Shown in pieces: positions 1 through 8,513 of a stretch of 42,878 bases of DNA (positions within the stretch are counted from its first letter, which is position 1; every line of letters starts with the position of its first letter). The notes under the pieces are model-generated. The model was given only the letters and a program-made list of their open reading frames with translations. It searched no databases and was not told where the DNA came from. The stretch is from Chloroflexota bacterium. GTDB taxonomy: Bacteria; Chloroflexota; Limnocylindria; Limnocylindrales; CSP1-4. The position numbers and the translations under genes are program-made. The stretch covers positions 110,091-152,968 of the forward strand of contig PLLE01000020.1 of assembly GCA_003141245.1 (NCBI GenBank), in the 5' to 3' direction.

Positions 1-102
1 AGCTACGACGTCATGGCGGCGGCTAACGCGGTTTCCGAGCGCGGCCTTCCGGGCGACGTGTACAGGGCTGCCACCATCCGCACGGGGAAGCTTGTCCGAT
101 GA
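1..102 (+). CDS. 3' end of an unidentified upstream gene
   Basis: Frame 1 is open from the window edge and encodes 33 residues ending in ...TIRTGKLVR before TGA at 100-102. The stop overlaps the fabF ATG (99-101) in the ATGA arrangement that recurs through this operon, so it is a true gene end and not chance. The fragment is too short to name. The context suggests a lipid-metabolism gene at the head of the fab operon, but that is inference only. Confidence 0.7.
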   Translation, partial: SYDVMAAANAVSERGLPGDVYRAATIRTGKLVR

Positions 103-1361
103 GCCCCAACAGTCAGCCCCGCGTCGTCGTGACGGGCATGGGGGCCCTCACAGCGCTGGGTCTCGACGTCGCCACGACCTGGGAGGCCATGGTCGCGGGC
201 CGCTCCGGCGTGGGACCGATCAAGCAGTTCGATCCTTCGCGCCTCACTACTCGCATCGCCGCCGAGGTCAAGGGCTTCGACGCGTCCTCGGTTCTCGACC
301 GCAAGGATCAGCGGCGCAACGACCGCTACGTTCAGTTCGCGCTCGTGGCCGCCCGCCAGGCGATGGATCAGGCCGGGTTGCCGGCGCATCTGGACGGCGA
401 AGCGGCAGAGCGGACCGGCGTGATCGTCGGCACCGGCATCGGCGGTATCAGGACCCTGGCCGATCAGGTCCTGCTGATGGGCGAGCGCGGGCCGGCCCGC
501 ATGTCGCCGTTCCTCATTCCGATGGCGATCAGCAACCTCGCCGCAGGCGTCATCGCGATCGTCTTCGGCCCGCAGGGCCCCAACTTCGGCGTGGTCTCCG
601 CCTGCGCTACCGGCGGCCACGCCATCGGCGAGGCCTCCGAGGTGATCCGCCGCGGCGATGCCGACGTGATGCTGGCCGGCGGCTCCGAGGCCACGATGCA
701 TGAGTCTCTCATCGGCGGTTTCGCGGCGATGCGGGCGCTCTCCACTCGCAACGACGAGCCGGAGCGGGCCTCACGGCCATTCGACCGCGGTCGCGACGGC
801 TTCGTCATCGGTGAGGGTTGCGGCATCGTCGTACTGGAGTCGCTCGACCACGCGCGGGCGCGGGGCGCGGAACCGCTCGCCGAGGTCGTGGGCTACGGCG
901 CGACGGCCGACGCCTCGCACATCACTCTCCCGGCCGCCGGGGGAGCGGGCGCCGTGCGGGCCATCCGCCGTGCTCTCGAGAAGGCCCATCTGAGCGTGGA
1001 CGACGTTGCCATGGTCAACGCCCACGCCACCTCCACTCCCGAAGGCGACCCGCGCGAGTTGGAGGCTATGCACACTCTATTCGGCGAGCGTGCCGGCCAG
1101 GTCAGCATCACCGCCAACAAGAGCATGATCGGCCACACCCTTGGCGCCGCCGGCGCAATCGAGGCAATCGCCACGATCATGAGCATTCGGACCGGCATCG
1201 TGCCACCCACGATCAACCTCGAAGACCCCGACGCGGCCGCCACCGGTCTCGACCTGACGCCGGTCAAGTCTCGCCGGCGCGAGATCGAGGTCGCGGTCTC
1301 CAATTCCTTCGGTTTCGGCGGACAGAACAGCGCCGTTGTCTTCCGGCGCTGGAACGAATAG
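99..1361 (+). CDS. fabF: 3-oxoacyl-ACP synthase II (KAS II)
   Basis: This is the condensing enzyme for elongation of acyl-ACP with malonyl-ACP in type II fatty-acid synthesis, acting in the cytosol. The 420 aa match the usual FabF length. The Cys-His-His triad is visible: C169 in the SACATGGHAIGE motif, H309 in NAHATSTPEGD and H346 in NKSMIGHTLGAAGA. The C-terminal SNSFGFGGQNSAV motif closes the thiolase fold. The start ATG overlaps the upstream stop by 4 bp. It is followed after 11 bp by accB, so initiation, carboxyl-carrier and reduction functions are co-transcribed. No acpP is seen in the window. The family call is secure. KAS I (FabB) is less likely, given the length and the gene neighbourhood. 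Confidence 0.96.
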   Translation: MSPNSQPRVVVTGMGALTALGLDVATTWEAMVAGRSGVGPIKQFDPSRLTTRIAAEVKGFDASSVLDRKDQRRNDRYVQFALVAARQAMDQAGLPAHLDGEAAERTGVIVGTGIGGIRTLADQVLLMGERGPARMSPFLIPMAISNLAAGVIAIVFGPQGPNFGVVSACATGGHAIGEASEVIRRGDADVMLAGGSEATMHESLIGGFAAMRALSTRNDEPERASRPFDRGRDGFVIGEGCGIVVLESLDHARARGAEPLAEVVGYGATADASHITLPAAGGAGAVRAIRRALEKAHLSVDDVAMVNAHATSTPEGDPRELEAMHTLFGERAGQVSITANKSMIGHTLGAAGAIEAIATIMSIRTGIVPPTINLEDPDAAATGLDLTPVKSRRREIEVAVSNSFGFGGQNSAVVFRRWNE

Positions 1362-1372
1362 GGGGCGCGACA

Positions 1373-1930
1373 ATGGCTGAACGAGACACGACGCCGGATG
1401 CGCCCGGGGGCACGCCAGTGAAGGCTGCGCCCGGGGAAGGCGCTCCAGAGACCGGCGCGACCGAGGCGGCCGTGATCTTGCCCGAGACCGCTTCGCTGCT
1501 CGGACTCATCGACAAGCTGAGCTCGCTCCTGGAGCGAAGCGAGCTGGTCGAGCTGGAGGTCGAGGCCGGCGAGACGGGCATCGTCCTGCGCAAGCCCGCC
1601 GCCCTGGCGCCGGCGGCGGTGACCGTTGCCGCCGCCCCATACGGAGCCGCCGAGCCCGCCGCACCTGCCGAGCCCGCCGCTCCCATCTCCACGGCCAAGG
1701 CCGTGCGGGCGCCGCTGACCGGCATCTACTACGCTTCACCGTCGCCCAGCGCTCCGCCCTATGTCACCGTAGGCCAGCAGGTTGCGGTCGGCCAGATCAT
1801 CGGCCTCATCGAGGCCATGAAGCTCTTCAACGAGATCAAGTCCGACGCCTCCGGCAAGGTCGTCCGCATGGTGGCCGAATCCGGGAAGCTGGTGAGGGCG
1901 AAGCAGCCCCTCATCGAGGTCGAACCGTGA
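1373..1930 (+). CDS. accB: Biotin carboxyl carrier protein of acetyl-CoA carboxylase
   Basis: BCCP carries CO2 on biotin between biotin carboxylase and carboxyltransferase to make malonyl-CoA. The 185-aa protein has an N-terminal segment (1-45) rich in G, A and P, a helical part (about 45-75), an Ala/Pro linker (80-110) and a C-terminal biotinyl domain. The biotinylation motif EAMK has its lysine at K150, within GLIEAMKLFNEI. The frame is open upstream to 818, but that part lies inside fabF. The ATG at 1373, 11 bp after fabF, is the sensible start and gives a normal length. The stop overlaps the GTG of fabH by 4 bp. No accC or accD is nearby, so the other ACC subunits must lie elsewhere. Confidence 0.95.
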   Translation: MAERDTTPDAPGGTPVKAAPGEGAPETGATEAAVILPETASLLGLIDKLSSLLERSELVELEVEAGETGIVLRKPAALAPAAVTVAAAPYGAAEPAAPAEPAAPISTAKAVRAPLTGIYYASPSPSAPPYVTVGQQVAVGQIIGLIEAMKLFNEIKSDASGKVVRMVAESGKLVRAKQPLIEVEP

Positions 1931-3108
1931 TAGCCAAACTCACCCGAGGCGTCCACCTCACCGGCTGGGGGTCGTACGCCCCGAGCCTGGTCCTGAGCAA
2001 CGCCGATCTCGAGAAGATGGTCGAGACCTCCGATGAGTGGATCGTCACGCGGACCGGCATTCGCGAGCGCCGCATCGCCGGCCCGGGCGAGACGACGGCC
2101 AGCATGGCGGCGGTGGCCGGCCTGCGTGCCATCGCCGTGGCCGGGCTCCAGCCCGACGACATCGATCTGATATTGGTGGGGACGCTCACCGCCGACTACC
2201 CGATGCCCTCTGCGGCCGCCCTCGTCAAAGGCGCGATCGGCAACAAGCGGGCGGCTGCGATGGACCTGGCCGCTGCCTGCTCCGGGTTCATCTACGGCTA
2301 CGCCACCGGCCACGCCTACATCGCCAGCGGAATGGCGAAACACGTGCTGGTCATCGGCGCGGAGACGCTCAGCCGGTATACCGACTTCGCCGATCGAGGG
2401 ACGTGCCTCCTCTTCGGTGATGGTGCCGGTGCCGTAGTTCTCTCGGCCTCGGACGAGCCTGGCGGAACGCTCGGCATCGAGATGACAACCGAACCGTCGG
2501 GCGCCTACTTCATCTGGCTCCCCGCCGGCGGCGCCGCCAGACCGACCACCGACGCAACACTGAAAGCTCGCGAACACTACATGAAGATGAAGGGCAGCGA
2601 GACGTTCAAGATGGCCGTCCGAACCCTCGGCTCGACCTCGCTCAGAGCCCTCGAGAAGGCCGGTCTGAGCCGGGCCGACGTGGACCTCGTGATTCCGCAC
2701 CAGGCCAACATCCGGATCATCGAGGCTCTCGGCAAGTCGCTCGACTTCCCCATGGAGAGGGTCTTCGTCAACGTCGATCGCTACGGCAACACCTCGGCCG
2801 CTTCCGTGCCGCTCGCCCTCTCGGAGGCTGTCGCCGCGGGCAGGGTGAAGAAGGGCGACCGGCTGCTGCTGGTGGCTTTCGGCAGTGGGCTGACATCGGG
2901 CGCGATCGCCCTGCAGTGGACCGCCGATCCGGCGGCCTCCGCTCGGGCCGACGCCATCGGCCCCGACGACGTCGCGGTGCTGCCCGGCTATCTCGATCCG
3001 GTCAACCCGTTCCCGCCCGCTCTGGAGTGGCTGCGCGCCGAATCCGGCGCGTCGGCCGCAGGCTCGTCTCTCGCGCAGCCGACGCTCGAAGCAGGGAGTC
3101 CGAAATGA
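1927..3108 (+). CDS. fabH: 3-oxoacyl-ACP synthase III (KAS III), C-terminally extended
   Basis: FabH starts fatty-acid synthesis by condensing an acyl-CoA primer with malonyl-ACP. The 393-aa product has the catalytic triad C118 (AAACSGFIYGY), H258 (PHQANIRII) and N288 (YGNTSAAS), plus the substrate-loop motif DEWIVTRTGIRERR. The catalytic body ends near residue 331 (SGLTSGAIALQW). A further 62 residues, low in recognisable structure, follow; typical FabH is about 315-335 aa. The GTG start overlaps the accB stop (GTGA) and the stop overlaps fabG (ATGA), so translation is probably coupled. The role is secure. The function of the tail is unknown. Confidence 0.94.
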   Translation: MIAKLTRGVHLTGWGSYAPSLVLSNADLEKMVETSDEWIVTRTGIRERRIAGPGETTASMAAVAGLRAIAVAGLQPDDIDLILVGTLTADYPMPSAAALVKGAIGNKRAAAMDLAAACSGFIYGYATGHAYIASGMAKHVLVIGAETLSRYTDFADRGTCLLFGDGAGAVVLSASDEPGGTLGIEMTTEPSGAYFIWLPAGGAARPTTDATLKAREHYMKMKGSETFKMAVRTLGSTSLRALEKAGLSRADVDLVIPHQANIRIIEALGKSLDFPMERVFVNVDRYGNTSAASVPLALSEAVAAGRVKKGDRLLLVAFGSGLTSGAIALQWTADPAASARADAIGPDDVAVLPGYLDPVNPFPPALEWLRAESGASAAGSSLAQPTLEAGSPK

Positions 3109-3854
3109 TCGATCTGACAGGCAAGTCCGCTCTGGTCACGGGCGGTGCACGTGGTATCGGCAAGGCCATCTGCCTCAACCTGGCCCGCCAGGGCGCCGAC
3201 GTCGCCTTCGTCGACGTGGGACGGCCCGAAGTTGCCGAGGCCACCGTGGCCGAGATCGAGGCGCTGGGTCGCAAGGCTCTCTATATCCCCGCGGACGTCA
3301 CCGATCCCGAGGCCTGCGTCAAGGCCGTCGCGGTCGTCGTCGAAGCCTTCGGCAAGATCGACATCCTGGTCAACAACGCGGGCATCACGCGCGACGATCT
3401 GATCATGCGGATGCCGATCGAGGACTGGAAGAAGGTCCTCGAGGTCAATCTTTTCGGCGCCTTCTACATGATCAAGGCCGCCATCCGCCCGATGCTCAAG
3501 GCCCACGCCGGCCGGATCGTCAACATGTCGAGCGTCTCGGGCCAGGCCGGTCAGATGGGCCAGGCAAACTACTCGTCGTCGAAGGCCGGCCTCATCGGCC
3601 TGACCAAGGCCACGGCTCGCGAGGTCGCATCGCGCGGCATCACCTGCAACGCCGTCGCTCCCGGCTTCATCGTGACCGAGCTCACCAAGGACCTGCCGAC
3701 CACTCTGACCGATCAGATCAAGACCGCGACCCCGCTCGGGCGCTTCGGCACCGTCGAGGAGATCGCATCGGCGGTGACGTTCCTGGCCTCCGACGAAGCT
3801 GCGTACATCACCGGCCAGGTGCTCGCTGTCGACGGTGGCCTGGTGATGATGTAG
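3105..3854 (+). CDS. fabG: 3-oxoacyl-ACP reductase
   Basis: This is a short-chain dehydrogenase that reduces 3-ketoacyl-ACP with NADPH. At 249 aa it has the family length. Visible features are the N-terminal Rossmann motif TGGARGIGKA, NNAGITRD, and the catalytic S143, Y156 and K160 in MSSVSG...ANYSSSKAG. The C-terminal TGQVLAVDGGLVMM is the classic FabG ending. The frame is open further upstream, but that stretch lies inside fabH; ATG 3105 overlaps the fabH stop by 4 bp. It is the last gene of the operon: a 223-bp gap without coding signal follows. Confidence 0.96.
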   Translation: MIDLTGKSALVTGGARGIGKAICLNLARQGADVAFVDVGRPEVAEATVAEIEALGRKALYIPADVTDPEACVKAVAVVVEAFGKIDILVNNAGITRDDLIMRMPIEDWKKVLEVNLFGAFYMIKAAIRPMLKAHAGRIVNMSSVSGQAGQMGQANYSSSKAGLIGLTKATAREVASRGITCNAVAPGFIVTELTKDLPTTLTDQIKTATPLGRFGTVEEIASAVTFLASDEAAYITGQVLAVDGGLVMM

Positions 3855-3941
3855 CCGATCCGGCCCAAAGCAAACTCTCTGGGCGTCATATTGCCGGGCG
3901 GTCCGAGTCCGCATCGAGTCAGCGCGATTGCAGCGGAGTCA

Positions 3942-3979
3942 TATCATCGGGTTCTCAGCAGTCATAGGCGTGTCACGCC
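3942..3979 (+). promoter_or_regulatory. Possible promoter and palindrome upstream of the LCP gene
   Basis: In the 223-bp gap after fabG, TATCAT at 3942-3947 is a good -10 match without a convincing -35. Just downstream lies the perfect palindrome GGCGTG-T-CACGCC (3967-3979), placed where an operator would block a transcript starting near 3954. Both are inferred from sequence only. Confidence 0.35.
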
Positions 3980-4077
3980 GGGGCCCAACAGAGGGCCCGC
4001 GGCAGAGCGGCGAGGTCGGGCCTGCGACGCCGCGAATCTGACGGTGGCCAAGCCAGTCACGAAGGGTTTGGAGTCGG

Positions 4078-5679
4078 ATGAGGAAACCTAGAAGCCGTCG
4101 AGCCGCAGCGCTGGCCGCTGAGCCCTCCGTTCTGCCGCCAGCCGCTTCTGATTCGGGAATCACGTCGCCCGAAACCGTGGAATCCGCACAGCCGCCAGCC
4201 GCATCTGACTCGGGAGCCACGTCGGCCGAAACCACCGCATCCGCACAGTCGCCGACCCCGGAGGGCCGATCGCCCATCCGGGCGGCCCTGTTGTCGTTCG
4301 TCTGGCCTGGACTCGGACAGCTCTACGCTCGGCGCCGCATCGAAGCGGCCATCTTCGCGTTCCCGGCTGTCATTGTCGCCGTGTGGGTTCTGATCCAGCT
4401 CAGCCAGGGTGCCTTGATGTTCGGCGCCAGCCTGCTGGACGACTCCTTCGCCATCTCCATAGTCATCGTGGTCGTCTTCATCGGTGCCTGGCGACTCATC
4501 TCGGTGTTTCATGCATACGCCGTCGTCGCCCATCGCCGCCGCCCGCGAATCCTGGACTCGGGTCTGCTCGCTGTCCTGCTCGCCCTCGTGATGGTGACGC
4601 ACGGCGTGGTGGTCACGTATGCCCTGTCCTTCTACGATTTCGACCGTTCAGTCGCCTCCAACGATCTCATGGACAACTCGCCCACGGACAATCCGAGCAC
4701 GCATCCAGGCGAGCAGCTCACCGCGGCGCCCACGCCCAAGCCCACGCCCACACCCTCCCTGATGAGCTGGTATCCGGGCATCACGTATGCGCCCCCGGTT
4801 CCCACGCCAGTGATCACCGCCCCGCCGCTGTCCTCTCGTCGGGTCACCATCTTGTTAACCGGGATCGACTGGATGACCGGTCGTTCCCACGCCCTCATGG
4901 ACTCCCTACTGGTCGTGAGCTTGGACCCCAAGACCCGCAAGGTCGCGATCGTGAGCGTGCCCCGAGACACGGCCAACTACGAGTTCTACTGGGGCGGGAA
5001 CGCTGGCATCAACACCAAGATCAACAACTTCTACAACCTTGTGGCGTCGGGCAAGATCCAGGCCCCGGACCCCGCCCTGACCGCGCTGACCAAGGAGGTT
5101 GGTTGGCTGGTCGGGGTGAAGATCGATTACTACGCAATCGTCGACCTGCACGGGTTCCGCGTGATGGTGGATCTGATCGGCGGCGTGTGCGTAACCAACC
5201 CCAGGGCTATCAACGACCCCTCGACGGGTACGTTCATTCCTGCCGGCTATCAGTGCCTGGACGGCCCCACCACGCTGAAGTACGTCCGGTCTCGCGAGGG
5301 CGCGGGCGACAGCGACTACTCGCGTTCGCGCAGACAACAGGACGTCCTCGTCGCCCTTGAGCAGAAGCTGGCGACGCCCGAGGGTCTGGCGCACCTCCCG
5401 GGTCTTCTCGGCCTTGCGGGAACGTCGATCCAGACCAACTTCCCCCTCAAGACGGTCAAGAGCTACGTCTCGACCGCGCAGAAGCTGACTTCAAAGGACA
5501 TCTCCAAGTGCGTCCTCGGACCTCCCTACAACTTCCACCCGGCCACATCCACGACCAAGGGGACCTGGACCAGCCGCCTGAAGATGTCCCTGGTAGCGGG
5601 CCTCTCCGTGCAGCTGTTCGGCAGAGACAGTCGCTTCTACGGCATGGACGGCATCACGCCTCAGTACTGCGCCAGCTGA
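4078..5679 (+). CDS. LytR-CpsA-Psr (LCP) family glycopolymer transferase
   Basis: LCP proteins transfer undecaprenyl-linked glycopolymers to peptidoglycan or wall proteins on the outer face of the membrane. The 533-aa product has three parts. Residues 1-65 are a low-complexity cytoplasmic stretch containing a tandem repeat starting PPAASDSG. Residues 70-195 hold several membrane segments (one around SFVWPGLGQLYARRR). After a Pro/Thr-rich linker (about 205-250), the LCP domain runs from about 254 to 480. Its marks are the LLTGID strand, SVPRDT with R296, and YVRSREGAGDSDYSRSRRQQ, the Arg-rich pyrophosphate-lipid binding segment. Most LCP proteins have a single N-terminal helix, so the polytopic N-terminus is unusual. 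ATG 4078 has a GGAG at a short distance. The neighbouring sugar-nucleotide and lipid-carrier genes support a role in cell-surface glycan attachment. Confidence 0.9.
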   Translation: MRKPRSRRAAALAAEPSVLPPAASDSGITSPETVESAQPPAASDSGATSAETTASAQSPTPEGRSPIRAALLSFVWPGLGQLYARRRIEAAIFAFPAVIVAVWVLIQLSQGALMFGASLLDDSFAISIVIVVVFIGAWRLISVFHAYAVVAHRRRPRILDSGLLAVLLALVMVTHGVVVTYALSFYDFDRSVASNDLMDNSPTDNPSTHPGEQLTAAPTPKPTPTPSLMSWYPGITYAPPVPTPVITAPPLSSRRVTILLTGIDWMTGRSHALMDSLLVVSLDPKTRKVAIVSVPRDTANYEFYWGGNAGINTKINNFYNLVASGKIQAPDPALTALTKEVGWLVGVKIDYYAIVDLHGFRVMVDLIGGVCVTNPRAINDPSTGTFIPAGYQCLDGPTTLKYVRSREGAGDSDYSRSRRQQDVLVALEQKLATPEGLAHLPGLLGLAGTSIQTNFPLKTVKSYVSTAQKLTSKDISKCVLGPPYNFHPATSTTKGTWTSRLKMSLVAGLSVQLFGRDSRFYGMDGITPQYCAS

Positions 5680-5714
5680 TCGGCGCTCTTGCGGGGTCTT
5701 GAGCGGGCAGGATC

Positions 5715-5755
5715 CCCGTGAGCGGCTGATTCGCGGCAATCACGGGTCAGCCGCT
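5715..5755 (+). repeat. Interleaved inverted repeats (alternative hairpins)
   Basis: CCCGTGA at 5715-5721 is complementary to TCACGGG at 5740-5746, and GCGGCTGA at 5722-5729 is complementary to TCAGCCGC at 5747-5754. The arms occur in the order A-B-A'-B', so only one hairpin can form at a time unless a very tight pseudoknot exists. The site lies between the LCP stop and the sugar-dehydrogenase start and could terminate the first gene or control the second. Confidence 0.5.
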
Positions 5756-5825
5756 GGTGTGGGATACTCGGGACGACTCTGCGAGTCACCGCAGGAAGCT
5801 ACGTCGCGGTAGCCCGCTCGGCCTC

Positions 5826-7190
5826 ATGTCGGTGCGGGCGCCCGCCCCACCAGGACGGCTTGTCGAGGTTGCTTTGTTCGATTCCGAGATCGAGCGGCCG
5901 GCTTTGAACTCCGCTCCATCCAGGCGCGTTTGCGTCATCGGCCTTGGTTTCGCGGGGCTTCCCACCGCAACTGCCGTCGCATCCGCGGGGCACCAGACCA
6001 CGGGGCTCGACATCGACCCGGCGAAGGTCGCCAGCATCAACTCCGGCCGCGCCACCAGCGGCATCCCGGCCGAGGCCATCGCTCCGCTGATCGAGCAGGG
6101 GTCGCTCATAGCGACGACGGACGCCTCCGCGATCGCCCGGGCCGACGTGGTCCTCATCACGGTCCCGACGCCGATCGACACCGAGGGCCGCCCCTACGAG
6201 GTCCCGGTCGAGCGAGCCTGCGAAACGGTTCTCCGGCACGTTTCCGACGGCGCGCTGATCGTGATGCAGTGCACGGTAGTGCCCGGCACCACGCGCCGCC
6301 TGCTGGTCGATCCGCTCAACGCCGCAGGGCGCAAGGTCGGCGAGGACATATTCGTGGCATTCAGCCCGGAGCGCATCAACCCGGGAGACCCGGTCTTCAA
6401 CGTAAGCAACACTACCAAGCTGGTCGCCGGCGCGACCGAGGCCTGCCTGGAGCGCGGCCTCGAGTTCGTGGCTTCGTTCGTCTCGACCGCTCGGCCCGTG
6501 CCGTCGCTGGAAGCGGCCGAGCTTGCAAAGCTAGTCGAGAATACCTTCCGCTTCATCAATATCAGCTTCGTGAACGAGCTGGCCGTCCTGTGCGATCGTT
6601 TCGGGGTCAACGCCTGGGACGTGGTGGAAGCGGCCGCCTCCAAGCCGTTCGCTTTCATGGCCCATTTCCCCGGCCCCGGTATCGGCGGCGACTGCATTCC
6701 CGTCTCGCCCAGATATCTCATGGCGGCCGCAGAGCGAAACGGGCTTATCTCGGAAGTCATCCCGGCCTCGATCCGTGCCACGGCTCGTATGCCCGGTCAC
6801 GTCGCCGACCGCGTCGCGACCCTCATTGCCGAGCGTGGGCGACTCCTGACCGGGGCGCGGGTCATGGTCGTCGGTCTGGCCTACAAACCCGACATTGCCG
6901 ACACTCGTCATTCCCCGGCGGTCGCAGTCATCCGCGAGCTTGAGTCTCGCGGGGCCGAGGTCCTGGTGCACGACCCCCTGGCGACGGGGATCATCGTCGA
7001 CGGCGTGCTGCGCCCGTCCGTGCCACTCGACAGGGTCTGGCCGGCCGGCGCGGTCGGAGCCGACGCTGCCGTCGTGCTCACGCCTCACTCCAGCATCGAC
7101 TACGCTGCGCTGGCCGGTCAGGTCGGCGTCGTTCTCGACACGCGCAACGCGCTTGGCAAGTACGGCTCCGGCCGAATTGTCTCATTGTGA
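5826..7190 (+). CDS. Nucleotide-sugar dehydrogenase (UDP-ManNAc/UDP-Glc DH superfamily)
   Basis: The enzyme oxidises C6 of a UDP-sugar twice with NAD+ to give a uronic acid. The N-terminal Rossmann motif VIGLGFAGLP lies at about 37-46. The catalytic cysteine is C290 in GPGIGGDCIPVSPRYL. The GIGG(H/D)CIPV form resembles WecC/WbpA (UDP-N-acetyl-mannosaminuronate or -glucosaminuronate forming) more than UDP-glucose dehydrogenase. The C-terminal UDP-binding part contains VVGLAYKPDIADTRHSPA. I chose ATG 5826 (454 aa); the frame is open to a GTG at 5757, but those residues lie upstream of the fold. It feeds the glycan pathway made up with the WecA-like and epimerase genes. The exact sugar is not determinable. 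Confidence 0.9.
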   Translation: MSVRAPAPPGRLVEVALFDSEIERPALNSAPSRRVCVIGLGFAGLPTATAVASAGHQTTGLDIDPAKVASINSGRATSGIPAEAIAPLIEQGSLIATTDASAIARADVVLITVPTPIDTEGRPYEVPVERACETVLRHVSDGALIVMQCTVVPGTTRRLLVDPLNAAGRKVGEDIFVAFSPERINPGDPVFNVSNTTKLVAGATEACLERGLEFVASFVSTARPVPSLEAAELAKLVENTFRFINISFVNELAVLCDRFGVNAWDVVEAAASKPFAFMAHFPGPGIGGDCIPVSPRYLMAAAERNGLISEVIPASIRATARMPGHVADRVATLIAERGRLLTGARVMVVGLAYKPDIADTRHSPAVAVIRELESRGAEVLVHDPLATGIIVDGVLRPSVPLDRVWPAGAVGADAAVVLTPHSSIDYAALAGQVGVVLDTRNALGKYGSGRIVSL

Positions 7191-7412
7191 GATCGCGCGC
7201 AATCTAGCCTCGCGCTGGCGACTCCCAACGGCCAGCGTTCGAGTCGTCCTTTTGCCGCTCGGTGGCTCTCCCGAGGCCACGAGTGCATCGCAGTCGATTG
7301 GTCGGCCTCATCCGCCGGAACCTATGGCGATGGCAACGAATGACGACCAATCGGCACATGGACGAATCGACAGCTTGTATCGTCACGTGCCAGCAGAACG
7401 AGGAGTGAACCC

Positions 7413-8513
7413 GTGACCATCGGTCCGATGCTTCTGGGTGTGGCCGCGTTTGCAGTGGCCGTGCTCATGGTGCCGGTCACGAACAAGCTGGCCTTCCGCT
7501 ACGGCGCGGTGGTCCACCCTCGGGCGGATCGCTGGTCGCGCCAGGTAGTGCCGATCCTCGGCGGCCTGGCCGTGGCCATCGCGGTGGGGGTCGTCGCCTG
7601 GCTGGCCCTGGACGAGGGGACTACGCTGGCCGCCTGGCTCGCGGGCCTCGTCGGCTTGACTGCCATCGGGCTGATGGACGACCTGTTTGGGGTGCGCCCC
7701 CGCTACCGCTTGCTGGCCGAGGCGCTGTTAGGAGCCGGCTTTCTGATCGTCGTCTTCGACGACCTGCAGCCGCTGCCCCGACTCGCCGTCGGTCTTGCCG
7801 GAGCCATCGCCATCCCCGTCATGACCAACGCCACCAACCTGGTCGACAACTCGGATGGACTGGCCAGTTCCCTTTCCGCCGAGACGGCTCTGACCGTCGC
7901 CCTGACCGCGATCGTTGCGGGCATGAAAGGCAACGAGATCGGCCTGGGGTTGGTCATCACCGGCGCCTGCCTGGGCTTCCTGATCCACAATCGTCCGCCG
8001 GCCCGGGTCTTCTTGGGCGATGCCGGCAGCTTGATGCTCGGCTTCGCTTTGGCCGGCGCCGGGACGCTGCTGATTCACGACGCTGAGATCCACCCGGGCC
8101 CCCATGCCACGGCGGCCGCCCTGGCGATTCCACTCGCCGCTTTCGTCCAGTTCGGCGACGTGGCCATGGTCTCTGTGACACGGATGCGGCGAGGCGTCTC
8201 GCCGTTCATGGGCGGCACGGACCACACCTCGCACAGACTCGTCCGCGCGGGGCTGCAGCCATGGGAGATGCTCACGGTCGTGGGGCTGGCCAGCGGCGTC
8301 TGCGGCAGTCTCGCCGTGGTGCTGTCCTGGTTTGCGCCGGATCCGGTGATCGAGATTGTCATCGTGGCCGCGGCCGGAGTCCTGGTCCTCGGTTTCGAGA
8401 CGATCATCGCGCTGCGGATTCCTCATGAGACCCCGGCCGCCGGTGCGGTCCTCCAGCCGGTTGCCGTGCCTGACGAGGTCGCCGCATCCGAGAGCGCGGC
8501 CGGTCCGCGATGA
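7413..8513 (+). CDS. WecA/MraY-like polyprenyl-phosphate sugar-1-phosphate transferase
   Basis: This integral membrane enzyme (366 aa, about 10-11 helices) transfers a HexNAc-1-phosphate-type group from a UDP-sugar to undecaprenyl phosphate, the first step of lipid-linked glycan synthesis. Family motifs are the Mg-binding GLMDDLFG (D89, D90), the NATNLVDNSDGLA loop, FLGDAGSLMLGF, and HTSHRL at the place of the WecA H-rich loop. NSDG replaces the usual DG(L/V)DG, and HTSH the usual HxHH. The GTG start at 7413 is preceded by AGGAG at 7401-7405. The stop overlaps the next gene (ATGA at 8510). Peptidoglycan MraY is less likely because the context is glycan synthesis, not dcw genes. The 222-bp gap upstream shows nothing clear. 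Confidence 0.88.
   Translation: MTIGPMLLGVAAFAVAVLMVPVTNKLAFRYGAVVHPRADRWSRQVVPILGGLAVAIAVGVVAWLALDEGTTLAAWLAGLVGLTAIGLMDDLFGVRPRYRLLAEALLGAGFLIVVFDDLQPLPRLAVGLAGAIAIPVMTNATNLVDNSDGLASSLSAETALTVALTAIVAGMKGNEIGLGLVITGACLGFLIHNRPPARVFLGDAGSLMLGFALAGAGTLLIHDAEIHPGPHATAAALAIPLAAFVQFGDVAMVSVTRMRRGVSPFMGGTDHTSHRLVRAGLQPWEMLTVVGLASGVCGSLAVVLSWFAPDPVIEIVIVAAAGVLVLGFETIIALRIPHETPAAGAVLQPVAVPDEVAASESAAGPR

Noticed and set aside
3891-4091. 66-codon ORF between fabG and the LCP gene
   Set aside because: It overlaps the LCP start out of frame, has no ribosome site, and covers a promoter-like element and palindrome.
5715-5755. H-type pseudoknot
   Set aside because: Both connecting loops would be zero nucleotides across 7-8 bp stems, which is sterically unlikely; alternative hairpins are preferred.
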